Positions 1 through 9,200 are shown, counted from the stretch's first letter. The stretch is DNA of 17,348 nucleotides from Deltaproteobacteria bacterium (GCA_015233285.1 JADFYA010000025.1:1-17348), one strand, 5' to 3'. A program made the numbers and translations. The notes: generated from the sequence alone by a model not told the origin.

Positions 1-138
1 TTTGCAAGACCGGCGGTTGTGACCAATCACGGAAGTGTTTCTGATAATTTTGTGTAGATTCGACCTCCTATATGCTTGTTTGTAATTATGTCTCTATAAA
101 TACCGTATAGCTTACCATCCGGAACAACCGAGCCAGAT

Positions 139-195
139 TGTCATTTCGAGCGAAGCGAGAAATCTTAAGATTCCTCACATGCGTTCGGAATGACA
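139..195. repeat. 57-bp imperfect palindromic repeat, copy R1
   Basis: The unit starts TGTCATTTCGAGCGAAGCGA and ends GTTCGGAATGACA. It folds on itself around a central AATCTTAAGATT. The same 57-bp unit occurs at 996-1052 and 5396-5452 in the opposite orientation. A further half unit ending in GTTCGGAATGAC lies at about 208-222. Such TCATTCCGA/TTCGGAATGA palindromes are common dispersed intergenic repeats in environmental bacterial genomes and resemble REP or MITE elements. No protein is encoded. Apart from this repeat I see nothing recognisable in 1-290. Confidence 0.75.
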
Positions 196-290
196 AGATG
201 AAAGTCGCGCGTTCGGAATGACGGTATAAGCAACATCCGGAACGTTTTGAAGTCTGGTCGGTTTCCAAAAGACAATAAAGAACAAACGCA

Positions 291-716
291 TCAACAGGAC
301 AGATACCACACCCAGGCCGAATACGCCAGGGCCACTATCACCAGTTCTCGGGCCATTTTCTTGGCCACATCACTGATATTCATACCTTGTTGCACTTTTC
401 CCATGGCCTCGGTGAGAATCTGCTCAAAAGACTTGCTCTGCTGTCTTGAGATTTCCATCCGGCGCTTGGCCCCGGCAATAGTGTACTTTTCTTCATTTAA
501 CAACCGCTTTATATCACCCAGCACCTCGACATCCTTGGAGGTGAAGCGTCGATGTTTGCCCTCAGTCCTTTTTACGTTCATAAAAGAGCTGAATTCTTTT
601 TCCCAAAAGAGGATAGTTGATCGGGGAACATTCAGAATGGTGCTTACCTCGCCGACATCAATCCCATCCTTGGAAATGAATTGAGCACTGGTAGAAGTAA
701 CCTGGTTGGTTTGCAT
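291..716 (-). CDS. MerR-type helix-turn-helix regulator, copy 1 (module partner of flagellin 1)
   Basis: A small DNA-binding protein of 141 aa. Residues about 18-88 form a MerR-type winged helix: GEVSTILNVPRSTILFWEKE is the helix-turn-helix, GKHRRFT the wing, and VEVLGDIKRLLNEEKYTIAG the following helices. The rest is a short helical tail with no ligand-binding domain, so it probably acts as a dimeric local regulator; its target is unknown. I chose the ATG at 716 because a GGAGG lies 7 bases upstream (724-728); an in-frame ATG at 749 has no such site. The protein is colinear with the 127-aa protein at 5670-6053 but runs about 15 residues further in a hydrophobic, tryptophan-containing tail, which suggests the original stop was lost. 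It lies downstream of flagellin 1 on the same strand but has its own sigma28-like promoter (843-870) and a leader hairpin (754-770). The family call is firm; a role in flagellin control is inferred from position and shared control elements. Confidence 0.85.
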   Translation of the reverse strand: MQTNQVTSTSAQFISKDGIDVGEVSTILNVPRSTILFWEKEFSSFMNVKRTEGKHRRFTSKDVEVLGDIKRLLNEEKYTIAGAKRRMEISRQQSKSFEQILTEAMGKVQQGMNISDVAKKMARELVIVALAYSAWVWYLSC

Positions 717-753
717 TTTCACACCTCCATGTGTGAAAAAGGACTTCATTTCT

Positions 754-770
754 CGGCAAATCCTTTGCCG
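754..770 (-). promoter_or_regulatory. Leader hairpin with GGA loop upstream of merR copy 1 (CsrA-type site candidate)
   Basis: Read on the minus strand this is CGGCAAA-GGA-TTTGCCG, a perfect 7-bp stem with GGA as the loop. It lies about 33 bases upstream of the GGAGG that serves the ATG at 716. The two flagellin leaders carry equivalent hairpins (4436-4455 and 9431-9448), all containing AAAGGATT. CsrA/RsmA proteins bind GGA in hairpin loops near ribosome-binding sites; that this is a CsrA site is inference. Confidence 0.55.
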
Positions 771-842
771 TTATCCCGGGAGGGTCCACGTGAGTCGGCC
801 CTAATTCAATTCCCGGAATCAATTCCTGGGCCTTCATATTTC

Positions 843-870
843 TTATCGTCAACAAAACAAAAGTACTTTA
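843..870 (-). promoter_or_regulatory. Sigma28-like promoter for merR copy 1
   Basis: On the minus strand it reads TAAA, 16 bases, then GACGATAA. The flagellar sigma28 consensus is TAAA-N15-GCCGATAA, so the -10 has one change and the spacer is one base longer. Three copies with the same -35, spacer length and -10 lie upstream of flagellin 2. Here the spacer sequence is different but its length is identical, which argues that the boxes themselves are conserved for function. The predicted start is near 836, giving a leader of about 120 bases. Confidence 0.6.
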
Positions 871-900
871 GAATAATTTCTTGATATCATTTTTTCTACG

Positions 901-914
901 GCGCCCCGGGGCGC
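901..914. repeat. Perfect 14-bp GC palindrome
   Basis: GCGCCCCGGGGCGC is its own reverse complement. It sits in the 750-1212 gap between flagellin 1 and merR copy 1, close behind the sigma28-like promoter. It could be a protein-binding site or a cruciform; nothing assigns it a role. Confidence 0.4.
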
Positions 915-995
915 ACATACCACGGCCCGGTCATTTGGGCGCCCGCCCTCCTCATGATTACGCGATGGGGCGGCTCACTCGAGATGATTCTTTTC

Positions 996-1052
996 TGTCA
1001 TTCCGAGCTAATGTGAGGAATCATCAGATTTCTCGCTTCGCTCGAAATGATA
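996..1052. repeat. 57-bp imperfect palindromic repeat, copy R2
   Basis: The unit starts TGTCATTCCGAGC and ends CGCTCGAAATGATA, in the reverse orientation to R1. It is in the same orientation as R3 (5396-5452), and similarity with R3 continues past the right end as ATAGAGGA and then a few bases of GTTAC/GTAAC. R2 and R3 therefore flank flagellin 1 as direct copies, which could allow its deletion or duplication by recombination. Confidence 0.75.
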
Positions 1053-1177
1053 GAGGAGTAACAAAATGACAGGTAAGAAGCGACATAATAGAGATTTAAA
1101 GATATCGTCCCGTACCTGGCCTTGCCTTAACTTATATAAATCATTGAATAGGCCGGCTCAGGTCATGAACCATCATC

Positions 1178-1204
1178 CCTGGGGAACCGAATTGGCCCCC
1201 CAGG
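1178..1204 (-). terminator. GC-rich hairpin after flagellin 1, possible terminator
   Basis: Just past the flagellin 1 stop (1213-1215), CCTGGGG (minus strand, from 1204) pairs with CCCCAGG across a 13-base loop. No U-run follows, so it is not a classical intrinsic terminator; it could still stabilise the 3-prime end of the abundant flagellin mRNA. Confidence 0.35.
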
Positions 1205-1212
1205 AAGTTGGA

Positions 1213-4200
1213 CTATTTAAGCAAGCTGAGCAGACTCTGGTTCAACTGGTTGGCCTGAGCCAACATGGCCGTGCCGGCTTGGTTCAATATCTGATATTTG
1301 GTCATATAGGATACCGTCTTGGCCATATCAAGATCAGTGATGGTGGACTCGGCCGCCGTCATATTTTGACTCTGGACGGCCAGGGTATTGATAGTGTAGT
1401 CTAACCGATTCATCACCGCACCCATTCTAGCTCGTTCGGAGGAGACCTGATTTACGGCTTTGTCGATCTTGGCAATCGACCGTTGGGCCAGGGTCGGATC
1501 CACCACCAGGACGTTGTCTAAGCCTAGCGATCCGGTATTTATCTCGCCGATACTGGTGCTGATATTTTGCCCGGCATTGGCTCCCACCGCCAAATCGAGA
1601 TGACGATCCACCACGTGGAGAACCATGCTCTGAGGACTACTATCGGCCGTGAAATCAAACTGCCCGGAGTTGGTATTCCAAGTTGTATTTACGTCTACTG
1701 TCGGTGAAAATTTGACATTCACCCCTGGAATCAGGTTATCTATTTCGGGGGCAGCCACTTTGCGGCTGAATAGATTTTCTCCGGTATGGGCATCTTGGAC
1801 CTGGACAAACCAGGGATCAACACCCGCGTCATCCGAAGCATTTTTAATACGGGCAAAGCTGAAGGCGTTTTGGATATCCTCATCCGCTCCAAAGAATATC
1901 TGCCCGGCAGTTCCAGCCCATGGAGACCTGACGATCAGGGTTCCATCCACTGCCGCATCACCCGACGGCTGCCGGTAGGTCCCCTCTGATGTATTTGTAA
2001 TGAAATCAGATACATGATCGTAGACGGTTTGCTGGGCAGAGACCGCCCCGTTCACCTTAAGCCCCAACCCTCCGGCAGTTATATCGGTGGTGATGGCTGA
2101 AGCGATCATGTTCTGCAACTGATCCAACGTGGTCGATTTATCAAAATAGATGAAGGCCTTCTGACCATTGGCATAAATAGTCATATTCCGAGTTTGATCG
2201 AGCAAACCTGCAAATTGGGAGATCTGACCCAATGTGTTGGTTCCTTTGGCAACGGAAATCTGGTCTCCGATTTTGGTCACGTCGAACATAAAATTCCCGG
2301 CATTGCCTGCGACCGCCGCAGTGGTGGCAAAACTTAGGTTGAGCCCCAACGCAGCCAGTGTCTTGTCGGAGGAAACATTCACGGCACCGGCGGCGCTCCA
2401 CCCTAATGTCGCCGCACCGGTATCAATCCCACGCCGGTTGTAGATATGAGTGGCCAGATTAGTTCCCGCAGCGTTGTTATAGATGGCTAGGGACATACCG
2501 TCATTGTTGCCCCGAGCATGGGTGTTCAAATCCAGGCCGACGCTCGACAGGATACTCTGGAGTCCGGCTCCGGCATACAACTGGATCTCGGATGCAGCCG
2601 AGGTGTTGTAACCGATCTGCCGACTCATTACATGGAAACTCATTCCGGCGGTGTCAAAAACAACGTCAGCCTCATTGGCCGTTGATCCACCCCCGGCCAG
2701 GACGGCATTGTTCATTGCCGTTTGCATATCAGACGCCAACTGCGTCAGATCAGCCGTAGTGGTATACGTTTTGTCGGCCAGAGTGGCCGTATAGATGGTC
2801 GATTGATTGACTGAAAAAACTATCTCGTTGTTCCCTGTTCCGGTAAAGGAGCCGCCTTTGATGCCTAAAGAGGTAACAGAAAAAATGGTAGCACTGTTGG
2901 CAGCCGAGGTGGCTCTGACGAGATTGCTGATGCTGAAAGAACTCGGCCGAGTCGTTCCGTCCGCCGTGGTGGTGACCAGACTTAGAACATGATTATTGTC
3001 AACCTGCGCCCGGACGCCGAGTTTGTTGGCCGCCAGCGCCGTGTTCATTGTGTCTAACACATCGTTTTCGTTCAAGGCAATTACCTGGGTGGCAACCGCA
3101 GATGAACCGTGTTGCCACAGATTAAAGCTTACCGTAGCGCTATGCCCGTTGGAGATAATGTCAAACGAGGTGGTGGCAAAAGCTGATGTCAGACCACCGC
3201 CGCCGTTGGCGGAAATCAAGAAGAGATTGGCGTTTTCTGAATTCTGTGAACCCCTGGTCGTGCCGCCCGCCGAAGCTATAGTCAGCCCGTTAATACCCAG
3301 GGCGTCATCTCCGGTGACTGTAACCGTCATTTTAGCCGTGGCATTAGTCACGGTTGCAAAAAATCCCCCCGAGGCCGCGCCGTTTGCCGACCATGTAACA
3401 GTTATTTCATTGGAAAGCCCATAGCTATGAAGAGCGGACTCAACTTGAAACAAGGAATATGTCCCGGCTGCGAAAGCCACGGACCCACCTGTCGCCCCGG
3501 CACCGGAGAAAGTGATAATGGTGCTGGTATGGAACAGAAATGTCTCGGTGCCCGTAGCATACGCATTGTCGCCGGCACCGATGTGCACGTTCGAAGCTGC
3601 AGTTAGCACGGCCACAGCTTGAGTAGCTGTCCAACTAGCCTCGGTATGGGCTATAGTGACGGAAGCGTTTGCGCTCGCGCCGGCGATTTCCGCCGCCTGG
3701 CCTTGCTGAAATTTATAAACATAAGTAGCGTCTTGGGCAACCTTATTTTGATCGACGGTTATGCCCGCGGTAGACAACATTGATCCGTTGGTGTTATTCA
3801 ACTGAACCGTAAGGGTATCCACGTTGGCCTTGTATGGACTGGCCAACTCCATGACATCACTCTTCCAAACTTCGTTATTGCCTGTGGCGGAGGCTTGAAC
3901 GCTGATCCGGTAATTGCCTTCCCGCACCTGGCCGGTGATGTAGGCGTGGAGCTGATCGGGATGGTCGGTGGACCAAATGCCCGATAAGTTTCCGTTGAGT
4001 AGTTTTTTGGTATTGAACTCCGTGGTGGTGGAGATCCGGTTGACTTCATCCTTAAGTTGGTCTACTTCATCTTGAATGGACGTCCGATCTTGAGACGTTA
4101 AGGTTCCATTAGAAGCTTGAACGGCCAGTTCCCGCATCCGTTGCAGGATGGCTTGGGTTTCGTTAAGAGCGCCGTCGGCTACCTGCAGCATGGAGGTGCC

Positions 4201-4410
4201 ATCCTGGGCATTCATAGACGCTTGATTAAGACCGCTGATTTGGCCTTTGAAACGCTCGGAAATAGCCAAACCGGAAGGGTCGTCCTTGGCCCCGTTAATC
4301 CGCAGACCAGAGGACAGATGATTGATCGCATTGGCCAAATTCTTGTTGGCGCCCGATAGGGCATTATAGGCCCCTAACGCTGGAAGATTATTGACGACTG
4401 AGAAACTCAT
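1213..4410 (-). CDS. Giant flagellin 1
   Basis: Structural subunit of the flagellar filament, exported by the flagellar type III system. At 1065 aa it is about twice the usual length. The N-terminal D0/D1 core (residues 1 to about 140) includes SSGLRINGAKDDPSGLAISE, NAQDGTSMLQVADGALNE and LQRMRELAVQASNG (89-102, the segment matching the TLR5-recognised region). The C-terminal D1/D0 core, about the last 110 residues, includes NRLDYTINTL and AESTITDLDMAK and ends SLLK. Between them lies about 800 residues of Ser/Thr/Ala/Gly-rich beta-type sequence, with Flagellin_IN-like segments (ISNGHSATVSF, YANGQKAFIYF). I saw no cysteine. ATG 4410 is supported by AAGGAGGA 6 bases upstream. The paralogue at 6221-9403 is colinear, and the divergence is greatest around residues 240-390. 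No sigma28 or sigma54 promoter was found upstream. Confidence 0.95.
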   Translation of the reverse strand: MSFSVVNNLPALGAYNALSGANKNLANAINHLSSGLRINGAKDDPSGLAISERFKGQISGLNQASMNAQDGTSMLQVADGALNETQAILQRMRELAVQASNGTLTSQDRTSIQDEVDQLKDEVNRISTTTEFNTKKLLNGNLSGIWSTDHPDQLHAYITGQVREGNYRISVQASATGNNEVWKSDVMELASPYKANVDTLTVQLNNTNGSMLSTAGITVDQNKVAQDATYVYKFQQGQAAEIAGASANASVTIAHTEASWTATQAVAVLTAASNVHIGAGDNAYATGTETFLFHTSTIITFSGAGATGGSVAFAAGTYSLFQVESALHSYGLSNEITVTWSANGAASGGFFATVTNATAKMTVTVTGDDALGINGLTIASAGGTTRGSQNSENANLFLISANGGGGLTSAFATTSFDIISNGHSATVSFNLWQHGSSAVATQVIALNENDVLDTMNTALAANKLGVRAQVDNNHVLSLVTTTADGTTRPSSFSISNLVRATSAANSATIFSVTSLGIKGGSFTGTGNNEIVFSVNQSTIYTATLADKTYTTTADLTQLASDMQTAMNNAVLAGGGSTANEADVVFDTAGMSFHVMSRQIGYNTSAASEIQLYAGAGLQSILSSVGLDLNTHARGNNDGMSLAIYNNAAGTNLATHIYNRRGIDTGAATLGWSAAGAVNVSSDKTLAALGLNLSFATTAAVAGNAGNFMFDVTKIGDQISVAKGTNTLGQISQFAGLLDQTRNMTIYANGQKAFIYFDKSTTLDQLQNMIASAITTDITAGGLGLKVNGAVSAQQTVYDHVSDFITNTSEGTYRQPSGDAAVDGTLIVRSPWAGTAGQIFFGADEDIQNAFSFARIKNASDDAGVDPWFVQVQDAHTGENLFSRKVAAPEIDNLIPGVNVKFSPTVDVNTTWNTNSGQFDFTADSSPQSMVLHVVDRHLDLAVGANAGQNISTSIGEINTGSLGLDNVLVVDPTLAQRSIAKIDKAVNQVSSERARMGAVMNRLDYTINTLAVQSQNMTAAESTITDLDMAKTVSYMTKYQILNQAGTAMLAQANQLNQSLLSLLK

Positions 4411-4416
4411 GGTTCA

Positions 4417-4455
4417 TCCTCCTTGATTTGATTAGATGGGAAATCCTTTCCCCAT
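4417..4455 (-). promoter_or_regulatory. Flagellin 1 leader: Shine-Dalgarno plus GGA-loop hairpin
   Basis: The ribosome-binding site AAGGAGGA occupies 4417-4424. Upstream in the mRNA, GGGAAA pairs with TTTCCC around a GGA loop (core 4438-4452, weak extension to 4436-4455). The distance from loop GGA to the SD is 27 bases, against 28 in the flagellin 2 leader, and the stretch ATCAAGGAGGAT is shared. In Bacillus hag, CsrA binds one hairpin and the SD in this arrangement, so CsrA control is a reasonable inference. Confidence 0.55.
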
Positions 4456-5340
4456 TTGAGATGACTCCGTCGAGACCGACAGAAGTTATTTATCGTTAAA
4501 CGATTTAAATGAGTCGAGTAAATGCGAAGTCCAACCCCCTTGAGAGTAGACGATAATAAAAGTTGCTCGGTTAGATGTCGATCGGCTCCATAAGCCTTCA
4601 AGAAACCGGTCCTCAGGTCTAACCCGGCATGAGTCCAAGCTGGTTACAGGCCCGATCACCTTTCCCAGCTCTCCCCTGGACATGAATCCGCCTAGAACCG
4701 TGTTGCGCTTTTTCAACATTCGGTGATATCTATCTGTTTCATCAAGAAAGTGGTTCCGATCCGATCTACCTCCTTTTAAGTATGGCCTTGATTTTTTCGT
4801 CTCATTGTTCCGTCCGGATAGGACGTGATGACGTCTTGGCTTGCCGTTTGGTTTGATCTCCCGGCAGACCGAAATCCCTCCGTCTGAAACAAAAGAACCC
4901 ACCAGAATCTGAAAAGTGCCCGGTTGGACCGTGCGGTTGATTCTTTCCCGCGACTGAACGGTCGATGATGAAGACGTAATGGTGGCGCGTCTCTACGAAT
5001 GTCTGCCCTTGGCCGGATATCAAGCTGTCATTTGCTTTCCTTTCAACTTGATGCCGTTTGATGGCGGTCGTGGAGACCTGCCACCGGCACGTGTCTACCG
5101 ATGTGTACCCCTCGGCCACGGGGGGTATCATTTCTACCCCGTTGCTTTTGCCGACAAAAATTTCTTGGACTGCTTCTTTGTTGATTGGCCGGCAGTACTT
5201 ATGACCCGGCACCTGTAGCAGTCGCCATATAGAGCTTTTCCCGATTACGGTTATCCTGTCCTAAGCCTCGCATCCCTCCTTTTCGTCTAGGTTTATATTC
5301 TCTTATTCAGTTCTGGTTCCGAATGAATCTTTCTTACTTT
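4456..5340. other. Long interval without a recognisable gene
   Basis: The 1.2-kb gap between flagellin 1 and merR copy 2 is unusual in length. Open frames exist on both strands, for example a GTG-started 136-codon frame at 4802-5212 (minus) and a frame at 4979-5218 (plus). None shows a domain I recognise, and the amino-acid composition looks random. An AAGGAGGG-ATG pair on the minus strand near 5267-5280 opens a frame of only about two dozen codons. TTATCGTT at 4490 resembles a sigma28 -10 but lacks a matching -35. This may be the remains of a lost gene or a long leader or control region for flagellin 1. Confidence 0.4.
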
Positions 5341-5452
5341 GCCATTCCAAACGAATGGCTTCCGGTCTGTCATTCCAATCGAATGCGTTTCACTTTGTCA
5401 TTCCGAACGAACGTGAAGAATCTTGATACTTCTCGCTTCACTCGCAATGAGA
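5341..5452. repeat. Palindromic repeat R3 with two upstream partial units
   Basis: The full 57-bp unit is 5396-5452 (TGTCATTCCGAACGAACGTG to CACTCGCAATGAGA). Two shorter degenerate pieces precede it: CCATTCCAAACGAATGG near 5342-5358 and TGTCATTCCAATCGAATG near 5368-5385. The result is a small cluster of decaying copies. It has the same orientation as R2, on the other side of flagellin 1. Confidence 0.7.
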
Positions 5453-5669
5453 TAGAGGAACCGGTTACAAAAAACCTTTAGTCATTCTTCACCATTGAAG
5501 ATTCTGTCCCATACTGATATCTTCTCGTTTTCTGTTTGTACTTTTGCCAGGTTGCAGTAAAATTAGAACTGGTTTTTGAAACGCGGTCCTTATCCCGCCG
5601 CAACGGGGTAAAAGCACAATGCCTCTCGGATTCCGGCCGAAGCCGGCAGGATCTTGAGACCCTGCCGCC

Positions 5670-6053
5670 TCACACCGCCATTTGCCTGGCCATATTCCTG
5701 GCCACGTCACTGACTTTCATTCCCGTCTCCAATTTACCCAGTGCATCGGTTAGGATTTGTTCAAACGATCTGGTTTGTTGTCTGGTCATTTCCATTCTCC
5801 GTTTGGCCCCGGCGACCGTATATTTTTCTTCGTTGAGCAGCCGTTTTATCTCGCCTAGGGCCTCCACCTCACGATTTGTATATCGGCGATGCTTACCGCC
5901 GGTCTTCTTTACACTCAAAAATGAACCAAATTCTTTTTCCCAAAAAAGCAAGGTTGACCTGGGGACGCTCAATAAGTTACTTACCTCACCGATATTGATC
6001 CCTTCTTTGGGGATAAAGGGGGCCTCGGGTTCGCTGAATTGACTGATTCTCAT
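5670..6053 (-). CDS. MerR-type helix-turn-helix regulator, copy 2 (module partner of flagellin 2)
   Basis: A 127-aa paralogue of the protein at 291-716, colinear from the first to the last residue without gaps. The helix-turn-helix reads GEVSNLLSVPRSTLLFWEKE, the wing GKHRRYT, and EIKRLLNEEKYTVAGAKRRM follows. The tail RSFEQILTDALGKLETGMKV is helical and likely used for dimerisation. I chose ATG 6053 because a GGAGG lies 7 bases upstream, as in copy 1; the in-frame ATG at 6107 has no such site. The gene follows flagellin 2 on the same strand with 167 bases between them. Unlike copy 1 it has no sigma28-like promoter, so it is probably read through from flagellin 2 past the hairpin at 6153-6198. 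Its target is unknown; the flagellin genes are the obvious candidates. Confidence 0.85.
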   Translation of the reverse strand: MRISQFSEPEAPFIPKEGINIGEVSNLLSVPRSTLLFWEKEFGSFLSVKKTGGKHRRYTNREVEALGEIKRLLNEEKYTVAGAKRRMEMTRQQTRSFEQILTDALGKLETGMKVSDVARNMARQMAV

Positions 6054-6152
6054 TACGACACCTCCGTGAGCAAGACAAAAGCTATCTCTTGAAAATTCCT
6101 GTCCCAAGCCCCGATGAAAAGAGCGCGCTTTACGCTGCCTTCGGGACTTTCA

Positions 6153-6198
6153 AAGCCTGGGGAGCGGTGAAACCGGCATTGCTCTCCGGCAAAGGCTT
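6153..6198 (-). terminator. Long hairpin between flagellin 2 and merR copy 2 (attenuator or terminator candidate)
   Basis: AAGCCT pairs with AGGCTT at the outside. Inside, GGGGAGC (6159-6165) pairs with GCTCTCC (6181-6187) with one wobble, and a small CGGT/ACCG stem sits at the top. On the minus strand the stem ends in only TTT, so termination would be partial. Such an element would let flagellin be made in large excess over the downstream regulator. The strand is inferred from the surrounding genes, since the fold is symmetrical. Confidence 0.4.
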
Positions 6199-6220
6199 AG
6201 AGACGATATTCACCCGGCGC

Positions 6221-9200
6221 CTATTTTAGCAGAGTTAAGAGCTGTTGCGGCACCTGGTTAGCCTGGGCCAGCATGGCCGTACCCGCTTGGACTAAAATCT
6301 GGTTTTTGGTCATTTCAGAGACTCCCTTAGCCATATCCAGGTCAGTGATGGACGAGTTGGCTGCAGTCATATTTTTCTGGGATGAACTTAAGCTATCCAG
6401 TGTGTACTCCAACCTGTTTTGAATCGCGCCCAGATTGGCCCGTTGTACGGAAATAGTATTGATGGCTTTGTCGATCACGGTTACTGAATTTGAGGCCAGG
6501 GTGGGGTCAACCATCAAAACATTGCTCAAGCCCAGGGACGCGGCCGTAACTGATCCTATGCTTAACTTGACCGTTTGCTCACTCCCGACATTAGGGCCGA
6601 TCTGAAGGTTAAGGCTACGGTCCACCACATGTAAGGTGGAAGATACCGGGTTGGTGTCGGCAGTGAAATCAAATTTACCGGTCTGGTCATTCCAGGAAGT
6701 GGTCACGTCAACCGTAGGGTTGAATTTGAAATTAACGCCCGGGATCAGGTCAGCCGCTTGAGGCGATGATACCCTCCGGGAGCCGAGTAACTCACCGGTG
6801 TGGGCATTTTGAACCTGGACATAGTACGGATCCTTTCCTGTGGCATCAGTGGGCTTTTGAATTTCAGCAAAGCCGAAAGCCTTGAGGACGTCGTCATCCG
6901 CTGCGAAAGTTATTTGACCGTCGGGTCCAGCCCAAGGCGATCTGACGAGCAAGGTCCCATCTACCGCCGCGTCTCCCGTGGCCTGCCGATACGTTCCTTC
7001 CGCCGTGTTGGTGATGTAATCGGCCACATGCTGGTACACCGAATTTTGGGCAGAAACCGGGCCATTTACCTGAAGCCCCAAGCCCCGGTTGTCCACAGAA
7101 GATGTGACCGCCGAGACAATCATATTCTGTAAGTCATTTAAGGTTGTCGCCTTATCAAAGTTAATCGTGGCGCTGTGACCGTTGGCGTACATTGTTATGT
7201 CCTTGGGTTGGTCCAGGAGGCCGCTGAATTGAGCGATTTCTCCTAAAGAATCATTGCCCTTAGCTAGATAACTCAAGTCGCCGACTTTGGTCACGTCAAT
7301 ATTGAAGTTTCCCGCATTGCCCGCCTCAGCCGCCACCTTGGAAGAAAAGCTTAAGTTTATACCCAGCGCGGCCAGCGTGGAATCAGATGAAATGGTGGTT
7401 GTTTTATTTGCCGAGGTCAGGTTCCACGATAAAGCGCCAGAATTGATTCCCCGTCGGTTGTAGATATTGGTAGCCAATGTGTTGGTTCCAACACCATTGT
7501 AGATGGCTAATGAAATTCCATCGTTATTTCCCAGGGCATGGGTATTTAAGTCCAACCCGATGCTGGACAGGATACTGGCCATACCGGCACCGTCAAAGAG
7601 TTGCACCTCAGAGACGGCTGAGGTATTCAGGCCAACCCGCCGGCTGATCATGTGAAAGGATTGGGCGGCCGAATCATAAGTCACATTTACTTCATTGGCC
7701 TGGCTCCCGCCGCCTGCTATAACCGCCGCGTCCATTGCCGTCTGCAGGTCAGCGGCCAGTTTGATCATCCCGGTTTTCGTTCCTGAATAGACGTTAGTGG
7801 GCAGACTGGCCGTGTAGACCGTACTTTGGTTAACCGAAAACACTACCTTGTTATTTCCTATCCCGGCGAATGTCCCGGCCTGTATTCCAATGGAACTCAA
7901 CGACATGGTCCCAAGGAAAGCTTTACGAATGTTTGTGATGATAAAATTCGCCGGCCGCAATGTGCCGTCAGCCGTGGTGGTGACAAAAGTCAACTGATGG
8001 TCCGAGCCAATCTGGGCCCGAACTCCTATCGCTTTGGTCTCCAGGGCGCTGTTTATTGTGTTGAGGACCTCACCTTCACTAAACGCCACGGTCCTGACGC
8101 TGGAGTTAGTCGACGCACCTGACAGGACGTTTTTCAATGCATTAAAGGTAATCGTGGCCGAATGTCCATTCCCAATTATGTCAAATGTCATAAATCCCGA
8201 GGCGAGGCTGAAACCGTTGTTGGCGGCCGAGGCACTTATTCTGAAGACATGCCCGTCTTCACTGTTCTGGCTGCCTATCACTGTCGTGTTAGGAGCCAAC
8301 GTTCCGGCGCCGATGCCCAATGCCCCGGTTGTAGCCCCACAAACGGTAATACTAAAGTTGGCGCCAGCGGTGCTTGATAGAACCAAAAAGTCTCCGCCTG
8401 CAGGGCTGTGGTTGGCGCACCAAACAACGTTAAGATTACCGACACCCGCCGTCTGTAATGCAGTCGTAATCTCATTCTGGGTGTAAGTGCCGGCCTTGAA
8501 ATTCACAATATGGTGGGTTGCAGCCGCCGAAGAAATGTCAATGGACGAATCCGCAGAGAAGTATACCGTTTGATAAGCAGAAGCGGTGCCAGCCACGCCG
8601 CACTGAAAGCCGGAGATAGTGGCGCAAATAGCCAGATCATTGCCCGCTAGGCCAGTCATAACACCTGTTTGACCGATTATTTCCGCCGCCTGCCCCTGGA
8701 GAAACTTGTAGCTGTAGGACACACTTTTGTTAAGCAGGGTGTCATCAATGCTGATCGAGGCCGTGGACAGCATGTTCCCATTGGTGTTGTTTACGCCCAC
8801 CCGCATGGAATTGTGATCGGCCGCCACCGGCGTAGTCAGTTGCATAATCGTGCTTTTCCACACATCGTTGGTACCAGTGGCTGAAGCCTGGACTGTAATC
8901 CTGTAGTTGCCCTGTTGAACCTGCCCGGTAAGACTGGCGGTCAGGATGTTCGGGCTGTCGGTTGACCATATGCCGGAACCGTCTCCATTCAAGAGCTGCC
9001 GAGTGTTAAACTCAGTGCTCTGAGCGATCCGGTCTATTTCTTGTTTTAACTGATCCACTTCGCTCTGAACTTGCACCCGGTCCGAAGCCGTCAAAGTGCC
9101 GTTGGCCGCCTGGAGGGCCAGTTCCCGCATCCGTTGGAGCATGGACTGGGTTTCATTCATCGCCCCTTCAGCCAATTGCATCATCGAAATGCCGTCTTGA

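Noticed and set aside
1066..1404. Plus-strand open frame over the end of flagellin 1
   Set aside because: It mostly overlaps the flagellin on the other strand and has no recognisable domain; it is a shadow frame.
4490..4517. TTATCGTT as a sigma28 -10 for flagellin 1
   Set aside because: At the required spacing the -35 reads TCGA on the plus strand instead of TTTA; the match is too weak.
4802..5212. 136-codon minus-strand open frame between flagellin 1 and merR copy 2
   Set aside because: GTG start with no good ribosome-binding site, no family resemblance and an overlapping frame on the other strand; not supported as a gene.
6140..6220. Riboswitch (cyclic-di-GMP or cobalamin type) suggested by GGTGAAACC and GGCAAAGG words
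   Set aside because: The order and spacing of the conserved blocks do not match any class I could align; a plain hairpin explains the structure.
8034..8486. 150-codon plus-strand open frame inside flagellin 2
   Set aside because: Lies wholly within the antisense of a certain coding region.
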